DNA of 64,000 bases, from NCBI RefSeq assembly GCF_001244545.1, contig NZ_LN852695.1, forward strand, positions 124,001 through 188,000, written 5' to 3'. Below, piece after piece: positions 36,496 to 49,521 of the stretch. Every line of letters begins with the position of its first letter. The stretch's first letter is position 1. The notes beneath the pieces are model-generated. The model had not been told where the DNA came from, made no database searches, and was given only the letters and a program-made list of their open reading frames with translations. A program made the translations under genes and the position numbers. The stretch is from Candidatus Stoquefichus sp. SB1. Its GTDB lineage: Bacteria > Bacillota_I > Bacilli_A > Erysipelotrichales > Coprobacillaceae.

Positions 36496-36508
36496 ATTTT
36501 TTTAACTG
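36496..36508 (+). repeat. 13-bp direct repeat at the right side of the tandem insertion
   Basis: ATTTTTTTAACTG matches 33164-33176 exactly. It forms one half of a palindrome with GTTAAAAAAAT, adjacent to the atp operon terminator. Confidence 0.8.
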
Positions 36509-36511
36509 GTT

Positions 36512-36526
36512 AAAAAAATGAACAGA

Positions 36527-36538
<12 letters not shown>
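36512..36538 (-). terminator. Terminator of the ATP synthase operon
   Basis: On the minus strand GAGCAGA pairs with TCTGTTC (one G-U) around ATTAA, followed by ATTTTTTTAAC. The atpC stop codon lies in the loop, so the last codons of atpC form half of the stem. Confidence 0.8.
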
Positions 36539-40721
<4,183 letters not shown>

Positions 40722-41252
40722 CTACTTTCTTAATAACTCTTTTCTCAGTGATTCTAATTTATAAGAAAGTGAATCATCATAAATATGATTATCAATTTCA
40801 ACTTTTATTCCACCAATCATATTCTCATCAACAATCATACGTAATTTAACTTTCTTTCCAACTTTCACACTTACCGATCTCTCAATATGTTCTATTTCTT
40901 TTTCAGTTAGTGTAAAAGCACTATAGACCTTCCCAACCTTTATACCAAAATAGTCATTACAAAGAGATTGAAATTCTTGGCAAATTCCAACAATATATCT
41001 CATTCTTCTTTTCTTTATTAACAACAATAGAAAATTATAAACATAGTGTGTAACCTGTTTATAAAAACTCTTCTTTAAAATATCAATCTTAATATCATCC
41101 GCTAAAGCAACATGACTAAAGAAACGTACAAAAGACTCATCTTGAAAAACATCAGCAATTTTCTGCATATCCTTTTGATAAACATCAATAGCATGTTCTT
41201 CTTTTGCTAATTCAAATAACGATTCAGCATAACGTCTTGATATAGCATCCAT
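40722..41252 (-). CDS. atpH: ATP synthase F1 delta subunit
   Basis: The 176-residue protein is the OSCP-type link between the F1 head and the peripheral stalk. It begins SRRYAESLFELAKEE and ends with the conserved MIGGIKVEIDNHIYDDSLSYKLESL. It shares one base with atpF (TAATG). Confidence 0.95.
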   Translation of the reverse strand: MDAISRRYAESLFELAKEEHAIDVYQKDMQKIADVFQDESFVRFFSHVALADDIKIDILKKSFYKQVTHYVYNFLLLLIKKRRMRYIVGICQEFQSLCNDYFGIKVGKVYSAFTLTEKEIEHIERSVSVKVGKKVKLRMIVDENMIGGIKVEIDNHIYDDSLSYKLESLRKELLRK

Positions 41253-41755
41253 TATTTGATTACCTCTTCAACAAATTCATTGACTAATTTCTCATTTTCT
41301 TTTGTATTCATTTCTTTTTTCATAATTTTTGTTGCAACATCCATTGCAATATCAACAATTTCTTCTTTCATATCAGCTCTTGCCTGAACCTTTTCAGCAG
41401 CAATTTCTTTTTCTGCCTGTTCAATTTTACTCGCTGCTTCTTTTCTTGCTTCAACAATAATATCATCACGTACTTTCAAAGCGTCAGACTTTGCCCGTTC
41501 CACAATATCACGATATTCTCGTGCTGAATCACGTGCCTGTTTCTCACTTTCAACAACGAATGTTTTTGCTTTTTCATTCATCTCTTTGGCTTCATCAATT
41601 TGATTTTCAATAAAATCTGCTCTCTTTTCAAAATAAGCTTGTACTGGAGACCAAAGATATCTTTTAAAAACAAATAACATCACACCTGTCGATAATAACT
41701 GAACAATAAGTGTTGTTATATTGGGGAATAATTTACCAGCAATATCTATATCCAC
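41252..41755 (-). CDS. atpF: ATP synthase F0 b subunit
   Basis: The 167-residue peripheral stalk has one N-terminal membrane helix (about 10-30) and a long charged coiled coil (from about 40; ANxQ-like spacing, many Ala/Glu/Lys). The start is GTG at 41755, with AGGAGG 8 bases upstream. It follows atpE. Confidence 0.94.
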   Translation of the reverse strand: MDIDIAGKLFPNITTLIVQLLSTGVMLFVFKRYLWSPVQAYFEKRADFIENQIDEAKEMNEKAKTFVVESEKQARDSAREYRDIVERAKSDALKVRDDIIVEARKEAASKIEQAEKEIAAEKVQARADMKEEIVDIAMDVATKIMKKEMNTKENEKLVNEFVEEVIK

Positions 41756-41792
41756 GTCTTATTCCTCCTTCATCATTTGTATTCTGCAATAT

Positions 41793-42035
41793 TTATCCAA
41801 TAAACATTGGGAAAACGAACATTAATAAGAAAGAAATTAATAACCCATAAATAGCAACTGTTTCTGATAAAGCGATACCTAAAATCATCATTGTACGAAT
41901 TTTACCTTCTGCTTCAGGATTTCTCCCAACTGCTTCTACTGCCTTACTCGCTGCAATACCTTCACCAATACCTGTTCCTAACCCTGCACATACAGCAATA
42001 CCAGCTGCAATTGCAATTAAACCATAATCTGTCAT
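41793..42035 (-). CDS. atpE: ATP synthase F0 c subunit (rotor ring)
   Basis: The 80-residue hairpin has two membrane helices joined by the polar loop GRNPEAEGK. The ion-binding carboxylate is Glu58 in ALSETVAIY. A second carboxylate, Glu25, is in helix 1 (TGIGEGIAA), aligned with Gln32 of sodium-binding c-rings. Thr59 and Tyr63 occupy positions that coordinate Na+ in such rings. Two carboxylates occur in the Fusobacterium nucleatum Na+ ring, but also in some proton rings, so ion choice is not settled. Confidence 0.95.
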   Translation of the reverse strand: MTDYGLIAIAAGIAVCAGLGTGIGEGIAASKAVEAVGRNPEAEGKIRTMMILGIALSETVAIYGLLISFLLMFVFPMFIG

Positions 42036-42081
42036 TTTCTATACCTCCAAATTTAATTTTTGTTTTTTAATTCTTTACATG

Positions 42082-42765
42082 TTATTCTGCTTCAATAGAA
42101 ATCAGAATACTAGATAAAGTCACGAAGACTAATGTTTGAATACATCCAGCAAACACATCAAAATAGGCATGTAAAACTGGAGCTAAAATAGGTCCTAAAA
42201 TGTTAAATGGCAGAATAAATCCAGATAACCAACCTGTAAATTGATAAACCAGTGACATTAATATTGTTCCACTCAATATATTACCAAATAAACGCATTGA
42301 TAATGATATTAATGGTGATACTGCACTGAGAATATTTGTTGGCGGCCACACCAATTCTTTGATATATGTTAGTCCACCTTTTTTCTTTAATGCATTATAT
42401 TGTATTAATATAAATGTAACTAAAGTCATAGCTAATGTTATTGAATAATTAGATGTTGGGGCATTAAAACCAATCAACCCACTTAAATTAGCAACAATTA
42501 AATAAACAAATAACATCGCAAAATAAGGATAATAATTTTTTTCAAACTGCGATGGCATAATTGATTTTAAATAATCATAAACCACCTGAATTCCTGTTTC
42601 GCATACTAACACAATACCCTTAGGTTTTTGTAGAGGATCTGCTGCCATCACTTTTTTTCCTGCATAAATAAAGAATAAACACAGGGCGGCAATAATAATC
42701 AAAGAGAATACCAGTTCCACTTGTAACTCTATGTGTATTGTCGATAGTATTGCTGTATTAACCAT
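42082..42765 (-). CDS. atpB: ATP synthase F0 a subunit
   Basis: The 227-residue stator has about five membrane helices and the conserved SLSMRLFGNILSG (about 160-172) with the essential arginine. The C-terminal helix PILAPVLHAYFDVFAGCIQ follows. The start at 42765 has AAAGGAGGTGAAG upstream; the in-frame GTG before it lies in that site. It overlaps the atpI-like gene by 8 bases. Confidence 0.95.
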   Translation of the reverse strand: MVNTAILSTIHIELQVELVFSLIIIAALCLFFIYAGKKVMAADPLQKPKGIVLVCETGIQVVYDYLKSIMPSQFEKNYYPYFAMLFVYLIVANLSGLIGFNAPTSNYSITLAMTLVTFILIQYNALKKKGGLTYIKELVWPPTNILSAVSPLISLSMRLFGNILSGTILMSLVYQFTGWLSGFILPFNILGPILAPVLHAYFDVFAGCIQTLVFVTLSSILISIEAE

Positions 42766-43126
42766 CCACTTCACCTCCTTTATGAATATATCCTTCTAAA
42801 TATATTGATATTTTTGTACACATGTAGCCTAAGAAAACACCTAACAAATGGAACCATGGTGTTTTCACTGCCACATAAAAACCAAAAGCATATAATGCTA
42901 ATTTGACAATAAACATGAATGCTATAATTGCAGTACTCATTGAAAATTTCAGAATACCTTCACTCATCTTAATAATCAATAAAAAGACAATGACATTAAT
43001 AATATACCCTAAAACAAACCCAAATATATAAGATATGTCATGAAATATAACACCAACTATTGCCAAAATAAGACATCCGATTAAAAACACATAAATCGAT
43101 TTCTTTAAAACTGTTATTTCATTCAT
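42758..43126 (-). CDS. atpI: ATP synthase subunit I (AtpI-like)
   Basis: The 122-residue protein has four hydrophobic helices and the position of atpI in Firmicute operons. AtpI helps assemble the c-ring and has been linked to Mg2+ or Ca2+ transport. Sequence conservation in this family is low, so identification relies on size, topology and context. Confidence 0.75.
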   Translation of the reverse strand: MNEITVLKKSIYVFLIGCLILAIVGVIFHDISYIFGFVLGYIINVIVFLLIIKMSEGILKFSMSTAIIAFMFIVKLALYAFGFYVAVKTPWFHLLGVFLGYMCTKISIYLEGYIHKGGEVDG

Positions 43127-43307
43127 GACGTCCCACTCCTAACAGCAATTTGATAACATAAATAAATGCCAACAATAAGCAAATTAATAAAATAATAGGT
43201 TGGCATCCAAAATATGCATCTAATTTAACACCCAAAAATGTACATAAAATGAACGTCCCTATAACTTTTATTCCTAATTCTAAAGCAAATAAAAGATCTT
43301 TTAACAT
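43119..43307 (-). CDS. Small AtpZ/AtpI-like membrane protein
   Basis: The 62-residue protein has two membrane helices (about 8-28 and 36-56) with GVKLDAYFG between them, a pattern seen in AtpZ-type proteins encoded just before atpI. It overlaps the next gene by 8 bases and follows upp by 3 bases. It has only a weak ribosome site, so it probably depends on upp translation. Confidence 0.7.
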   Translation of the reverse strand: MLKDLLFALELGIKVIGTFILCTFLGVKLDAYFGCQPIILLICLLLAFIYVIKLLLGVGRHE

Positions 43308-43310
43308 TGA

Positions 43311-43937
43311 TTAATTATCTGTTCCAAACAGACGATCACCAGCATCACCTAAACCTGGAACAATATAACCTTTATCATTTAATTTCTCATCTAAAGCAGC
43401 AACAATTAAATCAACATCAGGATGAGCTTGTTCAATCATTGCAATACCTTCAGGAGCTGCCACAAGACAAGCTAACTTAATATATTGGGCACCTCGTTTT
43501 TTAATATTTGTAATCGCTGCACAGGCACTTCCTCCAGTTGCTAACATTGGATCAACAACAATCACATCAGCACTATCTAAACAAGATGGAAATTTTGCAT
43601 AATATTCTTCAGGCTGAAGTGTCTCTTCATTACGGGCCATTCCAATATGACCTACTTTGGCATTAGGAATAATGTTTTTAAACCCATCAACCAATCCCAA
43701 TCCAGCTCTTAAAATAGGAACCAGTACAACTGGTCTCACTAATGTTTTACCAGTCATTGGACAAATAGGTGTCACTATTTCAACATTCTTTAATGGTAAC
43801 CCTTTTGTCACTTCATATGCCATTAACATTGCAATTTCATCTAAATTTTGTCTAAATTCTTTTGTTCCTGTATCCTTATTTCTCATAATTGTTAACTTAT
43901 GATCAATTAAAGGATGATTTAAAATTGTCGTTGCCAT
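43311..43937 (-). CDS. upp: Uracil phosphoribosyltransferase
   Basis: The 208-residue enzyme converts uracil and PRPP to UMP. The PRPP loop is [16 protein letters not shown] (about 128-143), and the substrate region is [13 protein letters not shown] (about 73-85), with [17 protein letters not shown] near the C-terminus. It precedes the atp genes as in many Firmicutes. Confidence 0.96.
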   Translation of the reverse strand: MATTILNHPLIDHKLTIMRNKDTGTKEFRQNLDEIAMLMAYEVTKGLPLKNVEIVTPICPMTGKTLVRPVVLVPILRAGLGLVDGFKNIIPNAKVGHIGMARNEETLQPEEYYAKFPSCLDSADVIVVDPMLATGGSACAAITNIKKRGAQYIKLACLVAAPEGIAMIEQAHPDVDLIVAALDEKLNDKGYIVPGLGDAGDRLFGTDN

Positions 43938-43951
43938 GATTATCCTTCTTT

Positions 43952-45193
43952 CTATTTTATATAAGTTTTTCCATTATACATTGTCACTTTATCAGTTAAA
44001 GTCTTCACTCTTGCAATACATTCAGCTTTCACTTCATCAGTTTCATCATTTTTTAAACGATATGCAATAATTTTTCCTACTTCTCTAAAATCCTCTTCAT
44101 TAAATCCTTTTGTTGTCATAGCAGGTGTTCCGACACGAATACCACTTGCTTTAAAAGGTTTTTCAGTATCAAAAGGAATGGCATTCTTATTAGCAGTAAT
44201 ATTAATTTCATCAAGTAATCTTTCTGCCTTTTTACCACTAATACCACAACTTGCTTTCACATCAATTAATAAAAGATGATTATCTGTTCCTCCAGCAACA
44301 AGTCTAAATCCTTCTTCTTTTAAAGATTCTTCTAAAGCCTTCGCATTTTTAATAATCTGTGAAGCATATTCTTTAAATTCAGGTTGTAATGCTTCATGGA
44401 AACAAGCTGCTTTTGCAGCAATAATATGCATTAAAGGTCCACCTTGCATACCAGGGAAAACTGCTCTATCAATGTCAGCTGCAAATTCCTCTTTACACAT
44501 AATAACTCCACCACGAGGTCCTCTTAATGTCTTATGCGTTGTCGTTGTCACAATATCTGCATGTGGGAATGGTGATGGATGTAATCCCGCAGCTACTAAT
44601 CCAGCAATATGTGCCATATCAACCATAAATAATGCGCCATTATCATGAGCCACACGAGCCATAAATTCAAAATCAATAATTCTTGAATAGGCACTTGCTC
44701 CGGCAACAACTAATTTAGGCTTAATTTCTTCAACCTTTTTTTGATAATCTTCATAATCAATTGTTTCACTCTCTTGACTTACACCATAACTATAAAAATC
44801 ATAATTAATACCAGAATAATTTAATGGATGACCATGTGTTAAATGCCCTCCATCAGCAAGTGACATCCCTAAAACTTTATCACCATGTTGCAATAAAGCT
44901 AAATAAACAGCTGTATTTGCTTGCGCACCACTATGAGGCTGTACATTCGCATGTTCACAGCCAAATAATGCTTTTAAACGATCTCTGGCAATATTCTCTA
45001 CTTCATCAACAAAACCACAACCACCATAATATCTTTTTCCTGGATATCCTTCAGCATATTTATTTGTTAAAACTGATCCAGCTAATTCTAGAATTTGTTC
45101 AGAAACAAAATTCTCTGAAGCAATTAATTCAATATTATTTCTTTGTCTATTTAATTCTCTTTCAACACTTTCAAATATTTCTGTATCCCTCAT
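43952..45193 (-). CDS. glyA: Serine hydroxymethyltransferase
   Basis: The 413-residue PLP enzyme interconverts serine and glycine with tetrahydrofolate. Signatures include [37 protein letters not shown] and the PLP lysine in [14 protein letters not shown] (about residue 226). It follows rpiB by 3 bases with GAGGAGGAATAAATC. Confidence 0.97.
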   Translation of the reverse strand: MRDTEIFESVERELNRQRNNIELIASENFVSEQILELAGSVLTNKYAEGYPGKRYYGGCGFVDEVENIARDRLKALFGCEHANVQPHSGAQANTAVYLALLQHGDKVLGMSLADGGHLTHGHPLNYSGINYDFYSYGVSQESETIDYEDYQKKVEEIKPKLVVAGASAYSRIIDFEFMARVAHDNGALFMVDMAHIAGLVAAGLHPSPFPHADIVTTTTHKTLRGPRGGVIMCKEEFAADIDRAVFPGMQGGPLMHIIAAKAACFHEALQPEFKEYASQIIKNAKALEESLKEEGFRLVAGGTDNHLLLIDVKASCGISGKKAERLLDEINITANKNAIPFDTEKPFKASGIRVGTPAMTTKGFNEEDFREVGKIIAYRLKNDETDEVKAECIARVKTLTDKVTMYNGKTYIK

Positions 45194-45196
45194 GAT

Positions 45197-45637
45197 TTAT
45201 TCCTCCTCTAAAGCCATCATTTTTTGAATTCTCTGATCATGACGTCCACCTTCATAATCAGTATTTAACCAAGCATTTAAAATTTCAACTGCTAAACCTT
45301 CACCAATAACTCTTTGACCCATAGCAATCATATTTGTATCATTATGAGCTCTTGTTGCTTTTGCACTAAAAACGTCATGAACCAAAGCACAACGTATTCC
45401 TTTGACTTTATTAGCTGTAATTGAAACACCAATCCCTGTTCCACATACAACAACACCTTTGTCACATTCCCCCGAAGCAACAGCCTTAGCAGCTTTTGAT
45501 GCATAATCTGGATAATCACAGCTTTCTTCATTGTAAGTTCCAAAATCAACGACTTCATACCCCTGTTTACTCATTTCTTCCATTAATACATTCTTTAAAC
45601 GCAACCCACCATGATCACATGCTACTGCAATTTTCAT
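45197..45637 (-). CDS. rpiB: Ribose-5-phosphate isomerase B
   Basis: The 146-residue RpiB/LacA-family protein has ACDHGGLRLK at the start, VVCGTGIGVSITANKVKGI with the active cysteine (about 66), and the HNDTNMIAMGQRV motif. It overlaps tsaC by 4 bases. RpiB rather than galactose-6-phosphate isomerase is chosen from the operon context. Confidence 0.93.
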   Translation of the reverse strand: MKIAVACDHGGLRLKNVLMEEMSKQGYEVVDFGTYNEESCDYPDYASKAAKAVASGECDKGVVVCGTGIGVSITANKVKGIRCALVHDVFSAKATRAHNDTNMIAMGQRVIGEGLAVEILNAWLNTDYEGGRHDQRIQKMMALEEE

Positions 45638-46236
45638 TTCAAGACCTCCTCAATGTCCTCTTTTGTTATTTTACCCTCACGTAATATTTTTATTTCATCT
45701 CCACTGACATCTACAACAGTACTTGCTATAGAATCAGTTGTCTTCCCATCAACAATCAAATCAATACGACCATCTAACTGATCTAGCACTTCTTTTGTTG
45801 ATGTGGTATTGGGATGATTTGACAAATTTGCACTGGTCACTAACATCGGACCAACATTTCGTAATAATGCTAAAACATAATCATTATCAGGAATACGAAT
45901 ACCAATTGTTTCTTTACCATTGGTCATGATTGGATCAACACCTTCTCTTTTTTTAAAGATTAATGTGATCATCCCAGGCATAAAGGCAGATATTAATTTC
46001 CATGCCCAATCACTAACATAAGCATACTTTTCAATATCTTCTTTATAAGCAACCATCAGTGTAATAGCCTTAGAATAATCTCTATTCTTCGCTTCCATTA
46101 GTCTATCCAACGCTTCTCTCGAGCCAAATTTAACGCCAACTCCATAAACCGTTTCTGTTGGAAAAGCAACAACTTTTCCTTCATTGATTACATCACATAC
46201 AATATCTATATCTTTTGCTGATACTACCTTTGTCAT
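45634..46236 (-). CDS. tsaC: L-threonylcarbamoyladenylate synthase (TsaC/YrdC type)
   Basis: The enzyme makes threonylcarbamoyl-AMP for the t6A modification of tRNA. The 200-residue form is a YrdC domain only, with VVAFPTETVYGVGVKFGS (about 20-37), KNRDYSKAITLMV, and SANLSNHPNTTS near 137. The Sua5 C-terminal domain of longer relatives is absent. It is the first gene of the operon leading to atp and starts behind AGAGGGTGATG. Confidence 0.93.
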   Translation of the reverse strand: MTKVVSAKDIDIVCDVINEGKVVAFPTETVYGVGVKFGSREALDRLMEAKNRDYSKAITLMVAYKEDIEKYAYVSDWAWKLISAFMPGMITLIFKKREGVDPIMTNGKETIGIRIPDNDYVLALLRNVGPMLVTSANLSNHPNTTSTKEVLDQLDGRIDLIVDGKTTDSIASTVVDVSGDEIKILREGKITKEDIEEVLK

Positions 46237-46324
46237 TTACATCACCCTCTGTGGGATATTTTACCATAAAATATTGAGAATTTATAGAAATATAGGCATA
46301 ATTAAGTTTTTTTTAAATAATGAA

Positions 46325-46354
46325 AAGATTCCTTCATCTTTATCAAGGAATCTT
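46325..46354 (-). terminator. Hairpin after exporter module 1
   Basis: AAGATTCCTT and AAGGAATCTT form a perfect 10-base stem with a 10-base loop. On the minus strand TTTTCATT follows, so it may end the module 1 transcript just before tsaC. Confidence 0.6.
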
Positions 46355-46373
46355 ATGAAACTATGAACTATTA

Positions 46374-47009
46374 TTAACTCTTTTGTAAAACCAAATGTTT
46401 ATCTGAAATTGCCTTAAAACTATCATCATGTGTCACAACAATAATTGTTTTACCTTGTTCTTTTAATTTAACTAATAATTCTAATATTTTATCTTTATTC
46501 TCTTGATCTAATGAACCTGTTGGTTCATCAGCCAATATAATCTGACTATCATGAACAATCAACCTAGCTAAAGCTATTCTTTGCTTTTCACCACCTGAAC
46601 ATTCACAAACCAACTTATTTTCATAACCATCTAATCCAACCATCTTTAATGCATCAATCATCTTATTTCTATTTTTCTTTCTTAATTTTATTGTTGGAAA
46701 AACAATCTGCAAATTATATAATACTGTTTTTTCTTCTAATAAAGCAAAATTTTGAAAAATAAAACCTATCATTTCACTATGCATCTTCCTTTTATCTTTC
46801 TTTTGAACTTCTTGATGATTCAATAAAATTTTCCCACTATCAATATCCTCTATTAAACCAATTATATTTAATAATGTCGTTTTTCCAACACCAGACTTTC
46901 CCATAATCACCATAATCTCATTTTCTTCAATTTCTAATGAGTAATCTTTAAAAATAACATGATCTCCATATGATTTATTGATTCTTTCTAATTTAATAAT
47001 TGCAGACAT
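46374..47009 (-). CDS. ABC ATPase, exporter module 1 (lactococcin-972 group)
   Basis: The 211-residue ATPase has Walker A GKSGVGKTTLLN (about 36-47), the FQNFALLEEKTV stretch after the Q-loop, the signature CSGGEKQRIALARL in place of LSGGQ, and Walker B ILADEPTGSLD (about 160). The phrase FQNFALLEEKTVLYNL and the cysteine-starting signature are shared with modules 2 and 3. They match the family of ABC proteins linked to lactococcin-972-type bacteriocins. It is 2 bases after its membrane partner. Confidence 0.9.
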   Translation of the reverse strand: MSAIIKLERINKSYGDHVIFKDYSLEIEENEIMVIMGKSGVGKTTLLNIIGLIEDIDSGKILLNHQEVQKKDKRKMHSEMIGFIFQNFALLEEKTVLYNLQIVFPTIKLRKKNRNKMIDALKMVGLDGYENKLVCECSGGEKQRIALARLIVHDSQIILADEPTGSLDQENKDKILELLVKLKEQGKTIIVVTHDDSFKAISDKHLVLQKS

Positions 47010-47011
47010 TT

Positions 47012-49003
47012 TTACACCTCCTTCAATAATTCAATTTTATATATTAAGCGACATGTTTTATAAAAAATATAAAAACCATCAATAACAATCATCATACTTA
47101 AATAATATAACAAATCTTGTAATACCCCTATTTTAACTGCTATTATTATTGGAATCATAAAAGTCATCATATCCAATAAATATAATTCTTTATATAAATG
47201 GATATACTTATATCCATAAATCATTTTTAATGAAATTTCTTTATCATTATTTTTAATATATATATTAACCAATAATTCCAATATCAAAAAATAAGTAAAC
47301 AAATACAATCCTAAAAACAAAACATTGTCAAAAACAACTGGTAAAGCATTTTCTCTTAAAATCCATTGAATATAGATTCCATTATCTTGAATATTTATTT
47401 GATCTCTATCTATTTTATCAGTTAATAATGTTTTATAATAATCAATACTTTTTTCTTTCTTTAAATATAAACTATGATACATATAAGGATAGTCTTCATT
47501 CATAATTAAAATGATAGGATTTTTAATAGAAGTAAGAATAGAAAGTGATGGATCATAAAATTCATATTTTTCTTTTATATATTCTACTTTTGTATTAAGT
47601 GTATATTGATATTGTTTAACATCAATATTTTTATATTCTTGAGGAATCAATAATGTTGGACCTTGAACATTTTTATGGATATTGTATAGTGATAGAAATT
47701 CTTGATTAACAATAATATAAGGAATATATTGATTATTATTTTGACTATTTCTTAAAATATCTGTAAAATCACAAGCTATTGCTCCATTTTGACATAATAT
47801 CTTAGAATAATCTTTTGAATTCTGAATATTTTTTATATCATAAACATTATTAATAATATCTTTTTGCTTATAATAGCTATACAGCATCTGATAATATGGA
47901 TAAGTTGGTAATACACTATATATAATAAAAAATGTAAATATAATCATAAAAATGACTTTACTTATCAGTTGAATAAGAACTAAAGAATGGAAGGATTTTT
48001 TTCGGACGATATTTATATAACTTTTTGTTTTGTATAAATAAAGCATAAAAATAATAACTAATATTACAAATAAGCCTATTGATATAAATATAAATAATAT
48101 AATATCTTTTATAAATGATATAGTATGGCTATTCACTCTTGAAACAAATACTATATAGTATAATAACATTGAAGAAAGTAAGACAATGAAAGATAAACAA
48201 CTTTCCTTTAAAAAATAATTATAGAATATATTGATTTGTTTATATCCCATTAAATTCACAATGGCTATTTCTCTGTACTTTTTAAATAAGTCATATAATA
48301 AACATATTAAAAATGATATAGAAAAGAAAACAAGAACAACATAACTATTATGTGATATCAATTCATTATGTTCTGAAAGTTGTTCTGATATATCATATTG
48401 ACTATCATCAAAATGAATCTTAATAAGTTCTTCAATTTCTCTTTTATCATCATTATTATTTATAAATACATAATAGTTAACATTATTATTAACACTTTTA
48501 TAATCTTTAACAAATTCCCCCATACATCTTTGTTCGTAAATTATATGATTTGTTTTTAAATAATTCTTATTAAATAATTCTATCATTCCACTAGCATTAG
48601 AATCTTTACGAGTTGTCACATACCCTTGACTTATCATATTTCCATAATCAATATTCTGTCCTTGATATTCAAATTGATCTTTCAAAAATGTAAAATATAA
48701 ATTATCTGGATCATAAATATAATTTCTTATAACTTTATCTCCATTATCTAAATATTGATCATATCCCGTTTTAATAGTCATTTTATCTCTGATTGCTAAA
48801 TCTAATAACTGTTTATGAAAAACATCTATTGTTTCTCTATTTGCATTAAATACTGAAAACTCATACCGTTGTTTATGTGATATATTGGTTAATACATTTT
48901 CAACATTTAGTGCTTCAATATCTTCCTTAGATCTATTTTGAAATAAAATACTAAAAAAAAGGGAACTTATTAATAATATAATAAAATATAATTTCTTATT
49001 CAT
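47012..49003 (-). CDS. Large membrane component of exporter module 1 (DUF1430-like, bacteriocin-associated)
   Basis: The 663-residue protein has an N-terminal membrane helix (about 4-22) and an extracellular region of about 200 residues. Four helices follow near 225-245, 265-290, 297-325 and 350-375. After a second extracellular region of about 185 residues come two or three C-terminal helices. This is the layout of the bacteriocin-associated integral membrane family that pairs with lactococcin-972-group ATPases. It is flanked by the secreted peptide gene (18 bases upstream) and the ATPase (2 bases downstream). Whether it exports the peptide, gives immunity, or both is not shown by the sequence. 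Confidence 0.8.
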   Translation of the reverse strand: MNKKLYFIILLISSLFFSILFQNRSKEDIEALNVENVLTNISHKQRYEFSVFNANRETIDVFHKQLLDLAIRDKMTIKTGYDQYLDNGDKVIRNYIYDPDNLYFTFLKDQFEYQGQNIDYGNMISQGYVTTRKDSNASGMIELFNKNYLKTNHIIYEQRCMGEFVKDYKSVNNNVNYYVFINNNDDKREIEELIKIHFDDSQYDISEQLSEHNELISHNSYVVLVFFSISFLICLLYDLFKKYREIAIVNLMGYKQINIFYNYFLKESCLSFIVLLSSMLLYYIVFVSRVNSHTISFIKDIILFIFISIGLFVILVIIFMLYLYKTKSYINIVRKKSFHSLVLIQLISKVIFMIIFTFFIIYSVLPTYPYYQMLYSYYKQKDIINNVYDIKNIQNSKDYSKILCQNGAIACDFTDILRNSQNNNQYIPYIIVNQEFLSLYNIHKNVQGPTLLIPQEYKNIDVKQYQYTLNTKVEYIKEKYEFYDPSLSILTSIKNPIILIMNEDYPYMYHSLYLKKEKSIDYYKTLLTDKIDRDQINIQDNGIYIQWILRENALPVVFDNVLFLGLYLFTYFLILELLVNIYIKNNDKEISLKMIYGYKYIHLYKELYLLDMMTFMIPIIIAVKIGVLQDLLYYLSMMIVIDGFYIFYKTCRLIYKIELLKEV

Positions 49004-49021
49004 AAGTTCCTCTCTCCTTTT

Positions 49022-49357
49022 CTAACCATAGAAACCTTTAAATGAATGTGAATGACTATCGTAACAATCCATTAAGGCTGTAACAGATCTTAATTTATCT
49101 GTTGTTTCAGCAGTAACTGCTTCATTGCCACATTTTACTCTTGCAATTGCTTCAGCTAGGCTATTACCACATGAAACACTTGTTCCTTTAGTAACCCATC
49201 TATCATCAATAGCTCTTGCTGTAACTTGTCTTGTACTTCCACTTCCATTACATGGTATGGTTTGCCAATCAGCCGCTTTAATATTGAACATACCTGAAAA
49301 AAGTAGAGTGCCAAATATTATAAATGAAACAAATATTTTTTTATATTTCATATACAT
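49022..49357 (-). CDS. Secreted four-cysteine peptide 1, candidate bacteriocin
   Basis: The 111-residue protein has a signal peptide of about 28 residues ending in NIKA. The mature part is about 83 residues with four cysteines, at 8, 35, 48 and 70. It ends in HSHSFKGFYG. I do not recognise the mature peptide, and it does not show the glycine/tyrosine pattern of lactococcin 972. It shares four Cys and an H-x-H...G-x-Y ending with peptide 2. Its gene has AAAGGAGG 4 bases before ATG and heads the module 1 operon. A 21-bp-spaced direct repeat lies about 65 bases upstream. Confidence 0.7.
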   Translation of the reverse strand: MYMKYKKIFVSFIIFGTLLFSGMFNIKAADWQTIPCNGSGSTRQVTARAIDDRWVTKGTSVSCGNSLAEAIARVKCGNEAVTAETTDKLRSVTALMDCYDSHSHSFKGFYG

Positions 49358-49419
49358 CTCACCTCCTTTCTTTATTAACTACATTATATCTTATTGCTAA
49401 AATAATTAATGAATTATTA

Positions 49420-49450
49420 GAAATCCGAGTCATTTCACATGAAATCCGTC
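49420..49450. promoter_or_regulatory. Direct repeat between peptide 1 and the response regulator
   Basis: AAATCCG at 49421-49427 recurs at 49442-49448, a spacing of exactly 21 bases. It lies between divergent genes. On the minus side it is about 35 bases from a TATAAT box at 49383-49388; on the plus side it ends some 30 bases before TATAAT at 49481-49486. Two-turn spacing is that of LytTR regulators such as AgrA. Confidence 0.6.
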
Positions 49451-49521
49451 ATTTTTATTTATTTGTATATCAGCTTTTGGTATAATAATTACAAAAACAA
49501 TAAGAAAGGTTGGAATAAACT

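Noticed and set aside
33164-36508. Composite transposon with cargo
   Set aside because: The two IS copies are adjacent with only 13 bases between, so there is no cargo to carry.
49022-49357. Lactococcin 972 itself
   Set aside because: The mature peptide has four cysteines and lacks the Tyr/Gly-rich pattern of lactococcin 972. Only the exporter resembles that group.
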